A stretch of 64,000 nucleotides of DNA, taken from NCBI RefSeq assembly GCF_009389715.1, contig NC_052409.1:3499275-3563274 (forward strand). The letters run 5' to 3'. The notes beneath the pieces are model-generated. The model was not told the origin of the DNA. It saw only the letters and a list, made by a program, of their open reading frames with translations, and made no database searches. The DNA comes from Phoenix dactylifera. Lineage: Eukaryota > Streptophyta > Magnoliopsida > Arecales > Arecaceae. A program made the translations under genes and the position numbers. Of the stretch, positions 24,600-35,358 are shown piece by piece. Position 1 is the first letter of the stretch. The number at the start of each line of letters is the position of its first letter.

Positions 24600-26363
24600 A
24601 TGGCGGCGAAGAGCGGGGCGCTTCTTTTGACTGATGATGCCATCTTTCCCGTCCAAGCGGGGCTGTCCGCGATAAGGAATCTTGGGAGTGAAATGGTTGT
24701 AGAAGATGATAACGTGGTTGTTATTACTCAATGCGGTACCCTGGGTAAGCATCGCTTCCTCTCTCTTTTTCGTCAGCTGCAATCGTTAAAGTTCCGCCTT
24801 TTCTTAGTTACAATGGTGAATTTGATTGACATTATGAATAATTTTTATGTTTGAACCTGGGATGTTGCCGAACTAGTTATCTGAAGCTTATTTTTCAGTT
24901 AGATTCAAGAAACATGCCGATAAAATTTTTTGAGAACTTTAGGAAGCAAGTTAGGGATCATCATTCTCGCTTCCATAATAAGGGTTGTTGGCTTTGTGTT
25001 ATTTTTTATCTTTTCGTTTTTCTAAGTATTTTTTTGTAATTACTTACTGTGTTTCTGGTTGATTGGAAATGTGGATTCTAATCTTATGGTTGATAAAAGA
25101 CATTGGTTCTTCTATTATGTATCTGAGGTTTACTAAATTTAGCTGTATAATTGCGCTAAACTGGATGGTTGGCAACAGGAGGGAAGTTGCAAATCGAGCC
25201 GGGGTGTTTGGATGTTGTTGTTTCGTTCTGGAAGAAAGCACCAGAACTTGATTTAGAGCAGTGGCTCGCAGAGATCGGTAGGGTGTTGAAACCTGGTGGG
25301 TGGATCTTGGTACAGACACCTCTTCTTTCTACTGAACAGGATAAGGTATTATTTCCATATTTCGTGGTTGATGAGTTCATTCTGTTTCATGTTGATGAAT
25401 GTTTGATGCCCGTGCTAAGATGATAAGAAATTTTTTTCTTGCAGCTGAACTCCACGCTTGAGCGCAAACTACTCATATCGGGATTCTTGGAAGTGCAAGC
25501 TTTAGAGTTGAAATCTTTCTTATCGCTCGATGATGTTCAATCCATTACTGTGAGCGAAGACTCCAAACCGAGAGAGATTTATACCTCTTTTCTAGTTATA
25601 GTTGTCATAATCTATGTTTTACCTTCAATTCTTCCATCTTCTTGCAGATTAAGGGAAAGAAGGCATCTTGGAGGGTGGGATCATCTTTCCCCATTAAGAA
25701 GGCAGTAAAGACTGTGCCCAAGATTCAAATCGATGATGAATCAGATCTCATTGATGAAGATAGCCTCTTGACTGAGGAGGATTTGAAGAAACCACAGCTA
25801 CCACCTGGTTCAATTCAAGATCGAACTGATTTTGGTTATGTTTCTTCTGATGTTTCTTGTGGTAAAAAAGATTTTAACACTTCATTGATCTTGTGCAGTA
25901 GGAGATTGTGAAGTTGGAAGTACAAGGAAAGCTTGCAAGAACTGCACTTGTGGTCGGGCTGAGACAGAGGAGAAAGTGCAGAAGCTGGGGTTGACTGCCG
26001 AGCAGCTCGACAATCCCCAATCTGCGTGTGGCAACGTAAGCAGCGATAGCAAATCCGACCTATAAATGTTGTTAATGCTTCCACTTGGTGTTTAACCAAC
26101 GCTATCTTGCTTTTTAATCCTGCAGTGTGGGCTTGGGGATGCATTCCGGTGCGGTAGCTGCCCTTACCGAGGTCTTCCTCCATTCAAGTTGGGTGAAAAG
26201 GTAGCCACTAACTAGGGTTTGTTGCATGTCACCCATTTTTTTTATTTTTACTTGGTTATGCATGTATAGAGATGCGAAATACATTTGTTGTTATGTTCTG
26301 CTGATATATGATTCTCAATTTTAGGTTTCCTTGTCCGGTAACTTCCTTGCGGCTGATATATGA
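24600..26363 (+). CDS. DRE2: anamorsin homolog DRE2 (cytosolic Fe-S cluster assembly)
   Basis: Seven exons with matching phases: 24600-24744, 25179-25345, 25445-25549, 25648-25807, 25899-26035, 26126-26200, 26325-26363; 275 aa in total (Arabidopsis DRE2 is 272 aa). Residues 1-140 form the methyltransferase-like domain without SAM motif ([32 protein letters not shown]). A linker rich in D/E follows ([18 protein letters not shown]). The C-terminal CIAPIN1 domain carries motif A (C-x8-C-K-N-C-T-C) and motif B ([15 protein letters not shown], i.e. CX2CX7CX2C), which bind a 2Fe-2S and a second Fe-S cluster. DRE2 accepts electrons from the diflavin reductase TAH18/ATR3 in the cytosol to drive Fe-S cluster assembly. 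Motif B is split by the intron after CGN. Using AG at 25898 gives the expected PPVGDCE junction. The gene is intact. Confidence 0.95.
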
Positions 26364-26692
26364 TGGTCGAGAAGAGCCAGCATCAGAGTAGAATGATGTA
26401 TTTGGCCATGATTTATTTTGGTTCTCACTGTTGGATCCTTAGTTGTTTGTTCTTGCCCTGAAAGAATCGGACCGATAAAGAAGAATGATTCGGACAGACA
26501 TTGTTCTCAATGAACTAAGATAATCGAAACTTTGTTCATCAGTTTACAATGCATCATGTTGGTCACTGTGTGAGTATTTTTCCGGGACTTTTTCATGCAC
26601 ATTAATTCTCTTAACTTGTTTAGATAAAGAGCACCAGGAGCCCTTGAAGACCAACTAATATTTCGTTTAAGAAAGTTAATCAATTCAAACTA
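26364..26692. other. 3' UTR/flank of DRE2
   Basis: AT-rich sequence following the DRE2 stop codon; no other gene seen. Confidence 0.5.
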
Positions 26693-27066
26693 GACCACTG
26701 GGGCTACATCCACCCCACCAAGAGGGAGGTATCAGCTTCCTTGTTACTCTGAGAAGCGGTTCTGTAGGGTGCATACAGGAAGTTCCCCACTGGGAGCTTT
26801 GGATACCAAGACATGACTACCCGGAGGATGAATAAATGGCCAAAGGCTGCAAGAAAAAGACCTGTGATGCCAAGTGCTAGCTTTTCTGTAGCTGGGTCCA
26901 GATCTGCTACTACCAGAGCCTAAGATCAGTCAGAGATGTCTGTTTGTAAGCTCTGAGGTATAAGCAGTTCAGGTGCTTGCAGGCATCCAAATAAATCTGG
27001 ACCGGCCAAAGCATTAAGAGATGTTGATTGTACCAAGCAGGCAGCTGGCGCTGGTTTTACTTCTTC
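26693..27066 (-). pseudogene. YlmG/CCB3-type membrane protein pseudogene fragment
   Basis: On the minus strand, from 27066 down: KPAPAACLVQSTSLNALAGP, then ALVVADLDPATEKLALGITG, LFLAAFGHLFILRVVMSWYP and KLPVGNFLYAP. After a 1-nt insertion it reads TEPLLRVTRKLIPP, and after a second 1-nt insertion LGGVDVAPVV followed by TAG where the family has Trp. The order (LDP-T-KLA, F-L-FILR-VMSWYPKLPVG, APTEPLL-TRKLIPPLGGVDV) is that of plastid YlmG proteins, which function in thylakoid and nucleoid organisation and cytochrome b6f haem attachment. Two frameshifts, stops and loss of the ends make it non-functional. No poly(A) or target-site repeat was seen, so retro- or segmental origin is open. Confidence 0.78.
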
Positions 27067-28523
27067 TCAAGCCTACGCTGAATTCTTAGCAATTTATCAG
27101 TATAAGTTCCTAAAATAAATCTTAGCAATTAGCAAAATAAATTCCTACAGTGAGAAGGACCATTGATGTGCTGCAAATCATATGCAAATAAGGCAAACAA
27201 ATTATGGAGTAAGCAGTTTCATAAACATTTCTAAGCTTAAATCTACTGCTGATCTTGACTTACCCTGATAATAATGGTCCATCTGCTTGGATTCAACATG
27301 CTTTTGGGTTCTGAAAAAGTCTTGACGGCTGACCATGTTTTAGATCCTCAAAAGGAGGTTAGCTTGCCAAAGACTCGTCACTGCCTTCCAAATCTAGGGT
27401 GATTCATTGCAACTGTATGTTTCGCTGGTGGAAGGAGTTCGACTTCAATACACAGACCTGCTGTCTTGAGTTAGATACATCAGTATAGTCACTTGTATCA
27501 TCATGAATCAGCTTTGAAAGAATGGGAACAGTGAGGAAAATTTTACGATGCAAAACTTTCATAGTTTTATTTTAAGGCATGAAACATTGAAGATTATCCT
27601 TTCTATACGCCTAAAATTGGTCGATCTGTTTCTTCTATATGGTGGGAGGGTTTGACTTCTCAGCATTCCACATCTGGCCATTCTGAGACTTGATACGAGA
27701 ACATTAAATAAATCCGAGGTCTCAGACAATAGTGTGACTGCTTGACATGGAAAAATCAGCTTCGAAGAACTAAAGATTGGAAGCAAATGACGCTAGGTAG
27801 TGTTGTAGAAGCTACACAGATACCTTTCCACGTAGTTGGAAGTTCAGCAAGACTCCATTAATGAAACAGCCCCTGTCATTAGAACCTGGCTGTTATCATT
27901 ACAAATAACATAACCAACAATCTTAGAATCCATTTTTACCAATCCTAAGGTGCCATGGTTAAGGGGACTTCCAAGAAATGAGTTTACCAGGAGAATTATG
28001 GGAGGTAGCTCTGACAAAAGTGGAGTTCAATCATCCCTAGACTGCATGGTAGTGCTCTGAAAGGGTCCTAATTTGCCAAAATATGTAGGCCAAGTCTTCA
28101 CTCTATTCATTTTCCTCAAAAAAAGTCTTTCACTCTACTCATATTATGAGCAGCATGGGCTGTGGGCTGAAAGAGTTCTCTAGAAGTAGTCGGGGAGGTA
28201 ATTCGTTGCAGCCCATCAAGACCAATTGTGGGCCGTAAGAAAAGTTGGGTTTGGATTTAAGGCAATGCCAGACCCGCTCCAGACCCGGGCCGTTTGGAGG
28301 AGACACCGTAGGGAGAGAAAGGGACAACCAGAAAGCGCGTGCGAAGTTTATTTAAATGAAATCTTCCGAGTTTAGCCCTTTTAAAGACTTAAGGGTACCG
28401 ACAAATCTTGCGGGAAGCTTCAGAGTCTGCCTCCTTTCCCCTTCTCTCCTCTGTTGTAGTTGGCGTAGAAGGAATTCCAGCTACCAGAGAAACGGCGAGA
28501 GGATCTCTTCCTCAAAATAACCG
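27067..28523. other. intergenic DNA and upstream region/5' UTR of the PAT gene
   Basis: No gene seen to about 28300. The last 150 bases turn pyrimidine-rich with an AT-rich TATTTAAAT at about 28348, a possible TATA region for the downstream S-acyltransferase. Confidence 0.4.
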
Positions 28524-29106
28524 ATGGATGATGAAAGAAAGGTCAAGGTATCATCTTTTTTTTTCTTCTTTCCCCTTTCAGTTCTCTGCGGTTCTGTTTA
28601 TGGAGTTCATTCTTGGTCTTCTTTTCAGGGTTGTATCTGTCTAGGATTTTTCTGGGTTGTGCAGATTTGGGTTTGAGGGTTTAATTAGCTGAGCCGTGGC
28701 TTTTGATTGGGGATATTTTTCTCTTGATGCTTTCCTTGCCTTTGTATATTTATGGGTAGTGATGGAAAACCACTGGAAATTGGACTTTGCTTGTTGTTTT
28801 GATAAACTTTTGATCCATTATTTTCACATTCATGGTGTCCCAAAAGGTCGGCTGTGTGGATCAAAATTTTGTGCAATTTTTGCCCAGCCTGCAATTCTTT
28901 TCCTTTTTTTTAATTTATTTATAAAAAACAAGGATTGCTGAGCCGATAAGGGTCTCTCCTGGACTTCCGATATAATCTTTTGTTTTTTTCTATAAATTAC
29001 ATTGAACTATTCTTCTACTAATTTTATTTCTTTTATCTTGTTTCATGATTATGGAAGACATGCCCAGAACTCCAGTAGATGTGTGTGTGTGTGTGTGTGT
29101 GTGAGT

Positions 29107-29142
<36 letters not shown>

Positions 29143-32100
29143 ACCTCTCTCTTCCCCTTTCTTTTTCTAAAAATACCCTACAAGAATAATAATTGGCAAG
29201 CCCTTCAGTGATTTATAGTTTCTTCTAAAGCCTTTAACATGTGCAGCGCAGTTTATAATTAATAAGAACTAGTATCTTGGGTTATGAAGAATGGAAAAAT
29301 TGATGGAGATATTCAATGTAATTCGAGTGTGATGAATGGAGTGGAGCTGCGCCTCTTGAGAGTTGACATGAGTAAGGCGGCCGGTGTTGTATTGAGTTTC
29401 AAAATGCTAGGGACAAAAGAAAAGTGAGACACATTGGATGAGCATTGCATAGAATATAATGCTCAAATAAGTGTATTGTACATCTAAGAAAGTTTTGACT
29501 AGAAAGCTTTTACAAGTGATTTACAGTTAAAAAGGATGATATCATACACAATAAAGACCAGGAGAGGTTGTGGCAGAGCATTCTGGTGGAGTTTTGTGGG
29601 CTAGCTACGAGGCTATCCTTCCCTCCTTCGTGATGTAATATTTTCTGATTTTGTTGGATGCATTCATACTAGATGTGTATGACTCGTCCGTCCTACTAAA
29701 AACAAAGACCAAGAGAGGTTTGTAATGGCTAGGTACGACCTATCAAACTTGTAAAAGCTTTAACCAAGTTTAGTAGACTTGATCAGAGCCATACTAATGT
29801 AACCTATTTTTAGTTGCATCCATGGCATCAGTAGGATTTTTACAAGTTTTAACCAAGATAATTATTTCACGTTGCCAACCCTTGATACTTTAATTGGTTA
29901 GGTGCCCTGCCTTCATGCGAGGTGATCTCATGTTGAATTTCCATTAATGTTGCATTTGGCCTTCAAAAATGGGATTATCTTGTGTGGTCTTGTTTAGTAT
30001 TAGGTGCTAGGGTTGCAGATTGGTATGGGCTTCCGGAACTCTTTTTTGGGCATGGATGTACTACATTTCAAGGGATCTCTAGAATTATGTTCGGGCTAAA
30101 AGCTCTGTCAGTCTAGGATGGTTTACTAGTCTTCTCCATCAGTCTATTGATGTGACTGTGGGTTTTCACTCATTACCTTGCAAAACAAACTGCTTGGCTG
30201 GATCAGCTAACAGGAGGCTTGATGCTGATTCTTGATTGAATTGTTTCTTTTAATGTTCTTTGATGAAGAAATACCTTCCAAACCTCAAGATGTTAGTTGT
30301 TTCATGTATGAGAAAAATACATTCATACCACATCACTTAATTCCAAACCTTTATTGTATGTAGGAAGAGCAATGTGTTGCATCCATCTTAGAGAATCATG
30401 AGACAACTTGTTGGGGCTGCGGGTTACACCTTCTTCTTGAAACCTATTCATCTATATTCAAGTGTGGATGGTGTGGAGCAATAACTCACCGAAACAAAGC
30501 TCTGAGAAAACCAGACAGTGCATGCTTTTCTCATTGGAGGCTTGTGCGAGATCGGTTCTTTGTCACTATTCTTCTCTTCTTCATATTGTTTGTGATATGT
30601 AAGTTGCAAAGCCTTTCCTTTCTGCACTTACTTTACGTGTTTGATTGGTAAATTCTGTTTGCATTTTTTAACATCAGTATGTGGATATTAAGTTTTCTGA
30701 TGCTGCATTCACTTTTTGGATTAAACCATCTCATATATCTTTTATCTTGCATTTTTTCTGATGACAGGTGCTGGTGTTTGGGCGGTATACCCAATTGTTT
30801 TCTCAGTCAGCTATTTCTGTGGGATTTTTCACTGCACATTAACTGCCATTTTGTCTATCAGTACCATATCTAGCTTCTGCATGGCAGCCTTTAGATCTGC
30901 TGGGGCACCAACAAACATTCTCTGGGGTAGTTATCCAAGTGTGGCAAAAGGCGACCTAGAAAACTACACTTTTTGCACGTACTGTGCAAAGCCAAAGCCC
31001 CCAAGAGCACATCATTGCCGTTCCTGTAGAATGTGTGTGTTGGACATGGATCATCATTGCCCATTTGTAAGTGAAATGATTACTTAATACCCCTTCTTCC
31101 ACTGTTAAGATTTATTGGACTGGATTTTTCTGAATCGTAACAGAAGATGATGGATTGACCTAACCATGACCAACAAGCATTTTTCCATTTCGTTCGCCTT
31201 ATGATTATAAACTTATATAAGCTTAGAGCTTGGACGGCTGCTCATATAGATTATGTGGATCTTTTGGGAGGCTATTAGGTTAGATACTAATCAGTGCATG
31301 CAAGACATACTCAAACTATACTACTTGAAGTAGAGAAAGCTTTTAAAAGGATGCAAAAGGTTATGCCTCGTTGTGGGACGGACAGAAGAAAAATAATCAT
31401 TACATGTGATGCAGCACATGGGCCTGAAGAGAATAACAAAATTAAAGAAAAGGAACTTTTGAAGTGGGTGTGTGATTACTATGCCATTTCATGGGGTACA
31501 TGAATGGGATAAGTCTGACAACTTTCTTTGAAAATCAGACTTGCAAATCTAATGCTGTTCCAACATATATTAGACTGTGAAACATTTGTGTTATATTTAC
31601 TACTAGTTTCTTTAAGGGTTTGAGGTATTCGAAGACTCAACTAATTAGTTAGATGTCTTATTGTCGTCCCAAGGTTTGGTAGTTTATTGCATTAAGCAAT
31701 TCCAGGTTGGGAATGTTTTAAATTCAGTGAACGAGATCCATAAGGATCGGTGCTATCATGTATGAGGAGAGAATTTGTTTATTCTGTATGGTTTTTGTCA
31801 GAAATCATTATATGCGCTTTATACCTAAGATGGATAGAGTCAGTATTTGTACAAGAAAGGACATTTAGGAGTTGTAACAAGTGGTAAAACTTAATTGGTA
31901 TACCATGTGAAGAGAGACAAAGAGATGTGTAAGATTCCATTTCTCGTAGGGCTGAAATGGATTAGCTATCAGTATTTCCATATACATATATGTTTTTATT
32001 TGACGAATACCATATGGATATTGATATTAATCGGATTCTAAACTTTATAGCCATATTTATGTTGAACAGATATAGATACAAATTGGATACAGACAACATG

Positions 32101-35100
32101 GGCATAAACACATATACAAATTGGGTAATTAAATTTTATGAGTCATCAAATAAAAAATATCACTGAATGGAAGATGATGTCGCCTAAATTTGATCCACCC
32201 ATCATAGGTCAACATCTGGCGAGCATTTTGAAAAGATTTGAATTTTTTTTAAAAAATAAATTCTTGGTAGGGTCCAAACAAGGAAGGAGACTATAACAAA
32301 TTTAAATCTGGATAAGGCATGAAGAAAATTACGGCAAGCCCTTGATTTTTGCCTCCAAATCACGGATCCACGCTCCCTCTTCTATATAAACAAGGCGAAG
32401 GGACTCCAAAAAGAGAAGGTAGGAATAGCTGGAGGCTCCCAAGCACAGACCGTGAGAAGCTCCCAAGGAAAGGCTGTTAAGCTTTCATAGCAACAAGCTC
32501 TCATGGCGAGAAGCTCCTACGGAGAGGCTTTCAAGCTCTTATAGCTAGCTCTGTGCCCAACTCCTCTTCCACGACCATCCTCGTATGCTATCTCCTCTCC
32601 AGATGGGTCGCGCATCCTTGGAGACTAGGATGCACATCCTTGGAGGCCGTCCTTTCATGCCATCAAAGATTCGAGCGCCCTGCATATGGATCCACATGCT
32701 TGGAGACCAAAATGCGAGTCTCTGGAGGCTGCCCTTTCATGCCACCCAAGATCCGAGCGGCGTACATACAGGACTCGCATTCCTAAAGACCAAGATGCGA
32801 GTCCCTAGAGGTTGTCCTTGCATGCCACCTGAGATTTGAGTGCCGTGTGTACGGGACCCATGTCCTTGGAGATTGAGATGCGCATTCTTGGACGCTGTCT
32901 TTTTGTGCTGCTAGGGATCCAAGCACCTTGTGTATAGAATTTGTGTCCTTGGAGACTAGGATGCGAGTCTCTGGAGGCCGCCCTTTCGTGCCACCTGAGA
33001 TTTGAATATCGTGCACACGGGACGCGCGTTGTTGACCAGAGCCATGTTGAGCTTCTAAGCCAAGTTTTCAGTCTGCGCATCCTTGGAGACCAGGACGCGA
33101 GTTTCTGGAGATCAAGAACGGATCTCTGGAGACCAGGATGTATATTCGCTGGCTAGAGTCATGCCAAGCTCCCAGGCCGCATCCCATACTAGGCACTCAA
33201 AGCTGAGCTCCCAGTCCGTGCATCCTCAAAGATCAGGATGCGTCCCTGGAGACTAGGATGCACGTCCGCCGATCAGAGGCATGCCGAGCTTCCAGTCTGC
33301 ACATCCTTAAAGATCAGGATGCGAGTCCCTAGAGATCGAGATGCACGTTCGTTGACCAAAGCTATGTTAAGCTCTCAGTCCGCGCATCCTCGGAGACCAG
33401 GATGCAAGTCCCTAGAGATTGGGATGCACATCTACTAACTAGAGCTATGTCGAGCTTCCAATTTGCGCATCTTTAGAGACCCGAAGGCGAGTCCTTAGAG
33501 ATCGGGATGCGTGTCTGCTGGCTAGAGCCATGCTGAGCACTCAGTCTGCGTTACCAGGCCACGCTCTCATGTTGAGCATCTAGGCCGAACTTTCAGTCTG
33601 TGCATCCTCAGAGATCAGGACACGAGTTCCTAGAGACTGGGATGCGTGTCTACCAGCCAGAGCTATGCCAAGCTCCCAGTCTATGCATTCTCGGAGACTA
33701 AGATGCGAGTCCTTGGAGACCGGGATGTGTCTGCTAACCAGAGCCAAGCCGAGCTTCGAGTCTGTGCTCCCAGTCCATGCATCCTCGGAGACTAGAATGC
33801 GAGTCTCTAGAGATCGGGACACACGACCTCTAGCTAAAGCCATACCGAGCTCCCAGTCTATGCATCTTTGGAGACCAAGACGCAAGTTCTTGGAGACTAG
33901 GATATGTGGCCACTGGCTAGAGCCATGTCGAGTTTCCAATCCACGCTCCCAGGCCGAGTACTCCAGGCCGAGTATTTCGGGCAAGGCACTTAAGGCCTAA
34001 CGATTCAAGAAGATCATTCTACTTTGATACTTTTTATTCTCTTGTTATTTTATGTTGTTATTCCAAAGCATTGCCTGACTTAAGCATTGGAGGAGGCCCG
34101 GTTGGAGCTACCTCAGCGGGTCTTTCTCGTCTCTTTATGTCCAGATCCGCGACTCTGCACGATAGTTGGCGCTCCATCTTCCACCACTATGGACTGAGTG
34201 GGTTGATCTGCGCCCTCTACGCCTCCAGATCATCAAAACATGGTCGGACATGATTTGGGCATCAACAGAAGATAAATCAAGGAGATGCCAATTTTGTTGC
34301 TCATTTTTCTTTGAAGTTTATAAGAGCTATGTGAGATTAAATAGGATTGCAAACAGAATTGGATTTTTGGATATGGATTAGGTAGTTATACATATCCACT
34401 ATTTTTTTCATGGATACAGATACGGATATGGATATTAGTTATCATATTGGATAGATTTAGAAATGGAAATAAATGCATGTGGATATTACCCAATCTATTT
34501 TCACCCCTAATTTCTAGGGTAGATTTGCTAATCGAGATAAATATTTTAAGAGGAGATTCAAAAAGGTATCCCTTGATAGAGAATATAACCTTTGGTTGGA
34601 ACTTATTTTGAAGAATGACGTATAAGATTTTTTGTTTCCTGAATAGATGGATAGAGCTTTTTGATTATCGTTTAAGCTAGCATTTATTATTTAAATTTGC
34701 TTAATAAAATGTTTGTAAGATTACTTAGTCATGTATAAATTAAAATGAATGTTAGAATGCAGTGAAAACTAACTGAACTAATGAACATGTGTAAACTTGT
34801 AATAATGATAAGAACATTTGTTGGGAGTTCATATGGATCCGTTTGTATGTTTTTTCTTTGCAGATAGGCAATTGTGTTGGAGCAGCAAACCACCGGTTTT
34901 TCGTTGCATTCCTTATCTCTGTAATCATTAGTTGTATTTATGTCGTCCTGATGATGTTATATGCTGGGTTTCATACATGGCCTCCTTTGGAGTTAAGAAC
35001 TCTTGGCTCAACCGGCTTCCACACTGTGAGTGGTACAAGGTTGGCAAAGGAGATTGTCGCAGCCCTAGCTAGCTCAGCATTGCTCTTGTCAGCAAGAGGC

Positions 35101-35358
35101 CTTGTTCTTATTTATTTGGCATTTGCATGCCTGACTGTTGGGATTGGTTTAAGTGTGTTATTGTGTCAGCAGCTCTATTATATCTTTGAAGGTAACACCT
35201 ACATCAACCACATAAATTCACAGAATGGTTGGCGTGGAGAAAAGGGGTTCCAAAACCTTTTGCGTTTCTTTGGTTGCCCTTACTTAGTTTTCAAGGTATT
35301 ACCGGGTCTTGCTAATGCTGGAAAGTCGCAGGACACATCAGGATCCAAGCTCTTGTAG
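28524..35358 (+). CDS. PAT11: DHHC-type protein S-acyltransferase (PAT11-like)
   Basis: Four coding exons join in phase: 28524-28547 (MDDERKVK), 30364-30598, 30768-31066, 34864-35358 (TAG); 350 aa. The N-terminus has a small zinc-ribbon-like pair, CWGCG...CGWCG (residues ~24-45). Transmembrane segments lie at about 72-95 ([19 protein letters not shown]), 105-130 ([20 protein letters not shown]), 199-222 ([20 protein letters not shown]) and 265-290 ([20 protein letters not shown]). Between TM2 and TM3 is the cysteine-rich catalytic domain ([38 protein letters not shown]) with DHHC at about residues 181-184. It transfers palmitate from acyl-CoA to protein cysteines. A canonical TTxE motif is absent; GNTYIN stands near its usual place. 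Intron 3, directly after CPF, is 3.8 kb and full of transposons. GTAACC at 35361, just after the stop, and CTGACAG at about 36835 suggest a 3' UTR intron. Confidence 0.92.
29081..29140. repeat. compound (GT)n(GA)n microsatellite in PAT intron 1
   Basis: About 22 bases of GT, a short GTGAGTGA bridge, then GA repeats to 29140. It lies inside the 28548-30363 intron and has no coding content. Confidence 0.97.
29570..29703 (+). mobile_element. 134-bp LINE 3' fragment in PAT intron 1, with 17-bp target-site duplication
   Basis: In the plus strand it ends DFVGCIHTR followed by GTGTATGACTCGTCCGTC and a short A-rich tail, the same 3' end as the other LINE fragments of this window. The flanks read AAAGACCAGGAGAGGTT (29553-29569) and AAAGACCAAGAGAGGTT (29704-29720), a 17-bp duplication with one mismatch. 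It is an extreme 5' truncation. Confidence 0.88.
32175..34267 (+). mobile_element. LTR-like insertion (solo-LTR candidate) nested in the hAT element
   Basis: Flanked by a perfect 5-bp direct repeat GAAGA (32170-32174 and 34268-34272). It begins TGATGTCGCC and ends GGCATCAACA, i.e. TG...CA. A TATA word (CTATATAAACAAGG) lies at about 32383, and the 3' part contains GGAGGCCCGGTTGGAGCTAC and ATAGTTGGCGCTCC, words seen around the LTR/primer-binding region of plant Ty3-type elements. No gag or pol is present. Its two ends are also imperfect inverted repeats over about 28 bases, which is more than a normal LTR would show, so a foldback or inverted-LTR derivative is an alternative. Confidence 0.6.
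32590..33975 (+). repeat. minisatellite of ~84-bp units in two alternating-type blocks
   Basis: A core CCTTGGAGACCAGGATGCGAG recurs every 80-92 bases: starts near 32617, 32700, 32780, 32863, 32948, then 33217, 33300, 33385, 33465, 33601, 33685, 33777, 33862. The first block (to about 33010) has the second half GGAGGCCGCCCTTTCATGCC; the second block has GACCAGAGCCATGCCGAGCTC instead. ORFs through it are repeat artefacts. Confidence 0.88.

Larger units (their letters stand above)
31947..34509. mobile_element. hAT-type non-autonomous element in PAT intron 3 (carries a nested insertion)
   Basis: The left end TAGGGCTGAAATGGATTAG and the inverted right end TAGGGGTGAAAATAGATTGG form imperfect terminal inverted repeats. 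The flanking 8-bp direct repeats are ATTTCTCG (31939-31946) and ATTTCTAG (34510-34517), as expected for the hAT superfamily. The arms are rich in ATGGATAT words. Without the nested insertion and its duplicated target the element would be about 465 bp, a MITE-sized, transposase-free element. Confidence 0.82.

Noticed and set aside
32553-34000. Several frames with repeated ETRMRVS/LGDQ-like text
   Set aside because: Translation of the ~84-bp minisatellite in PAT intron 3, not a repeat protein.
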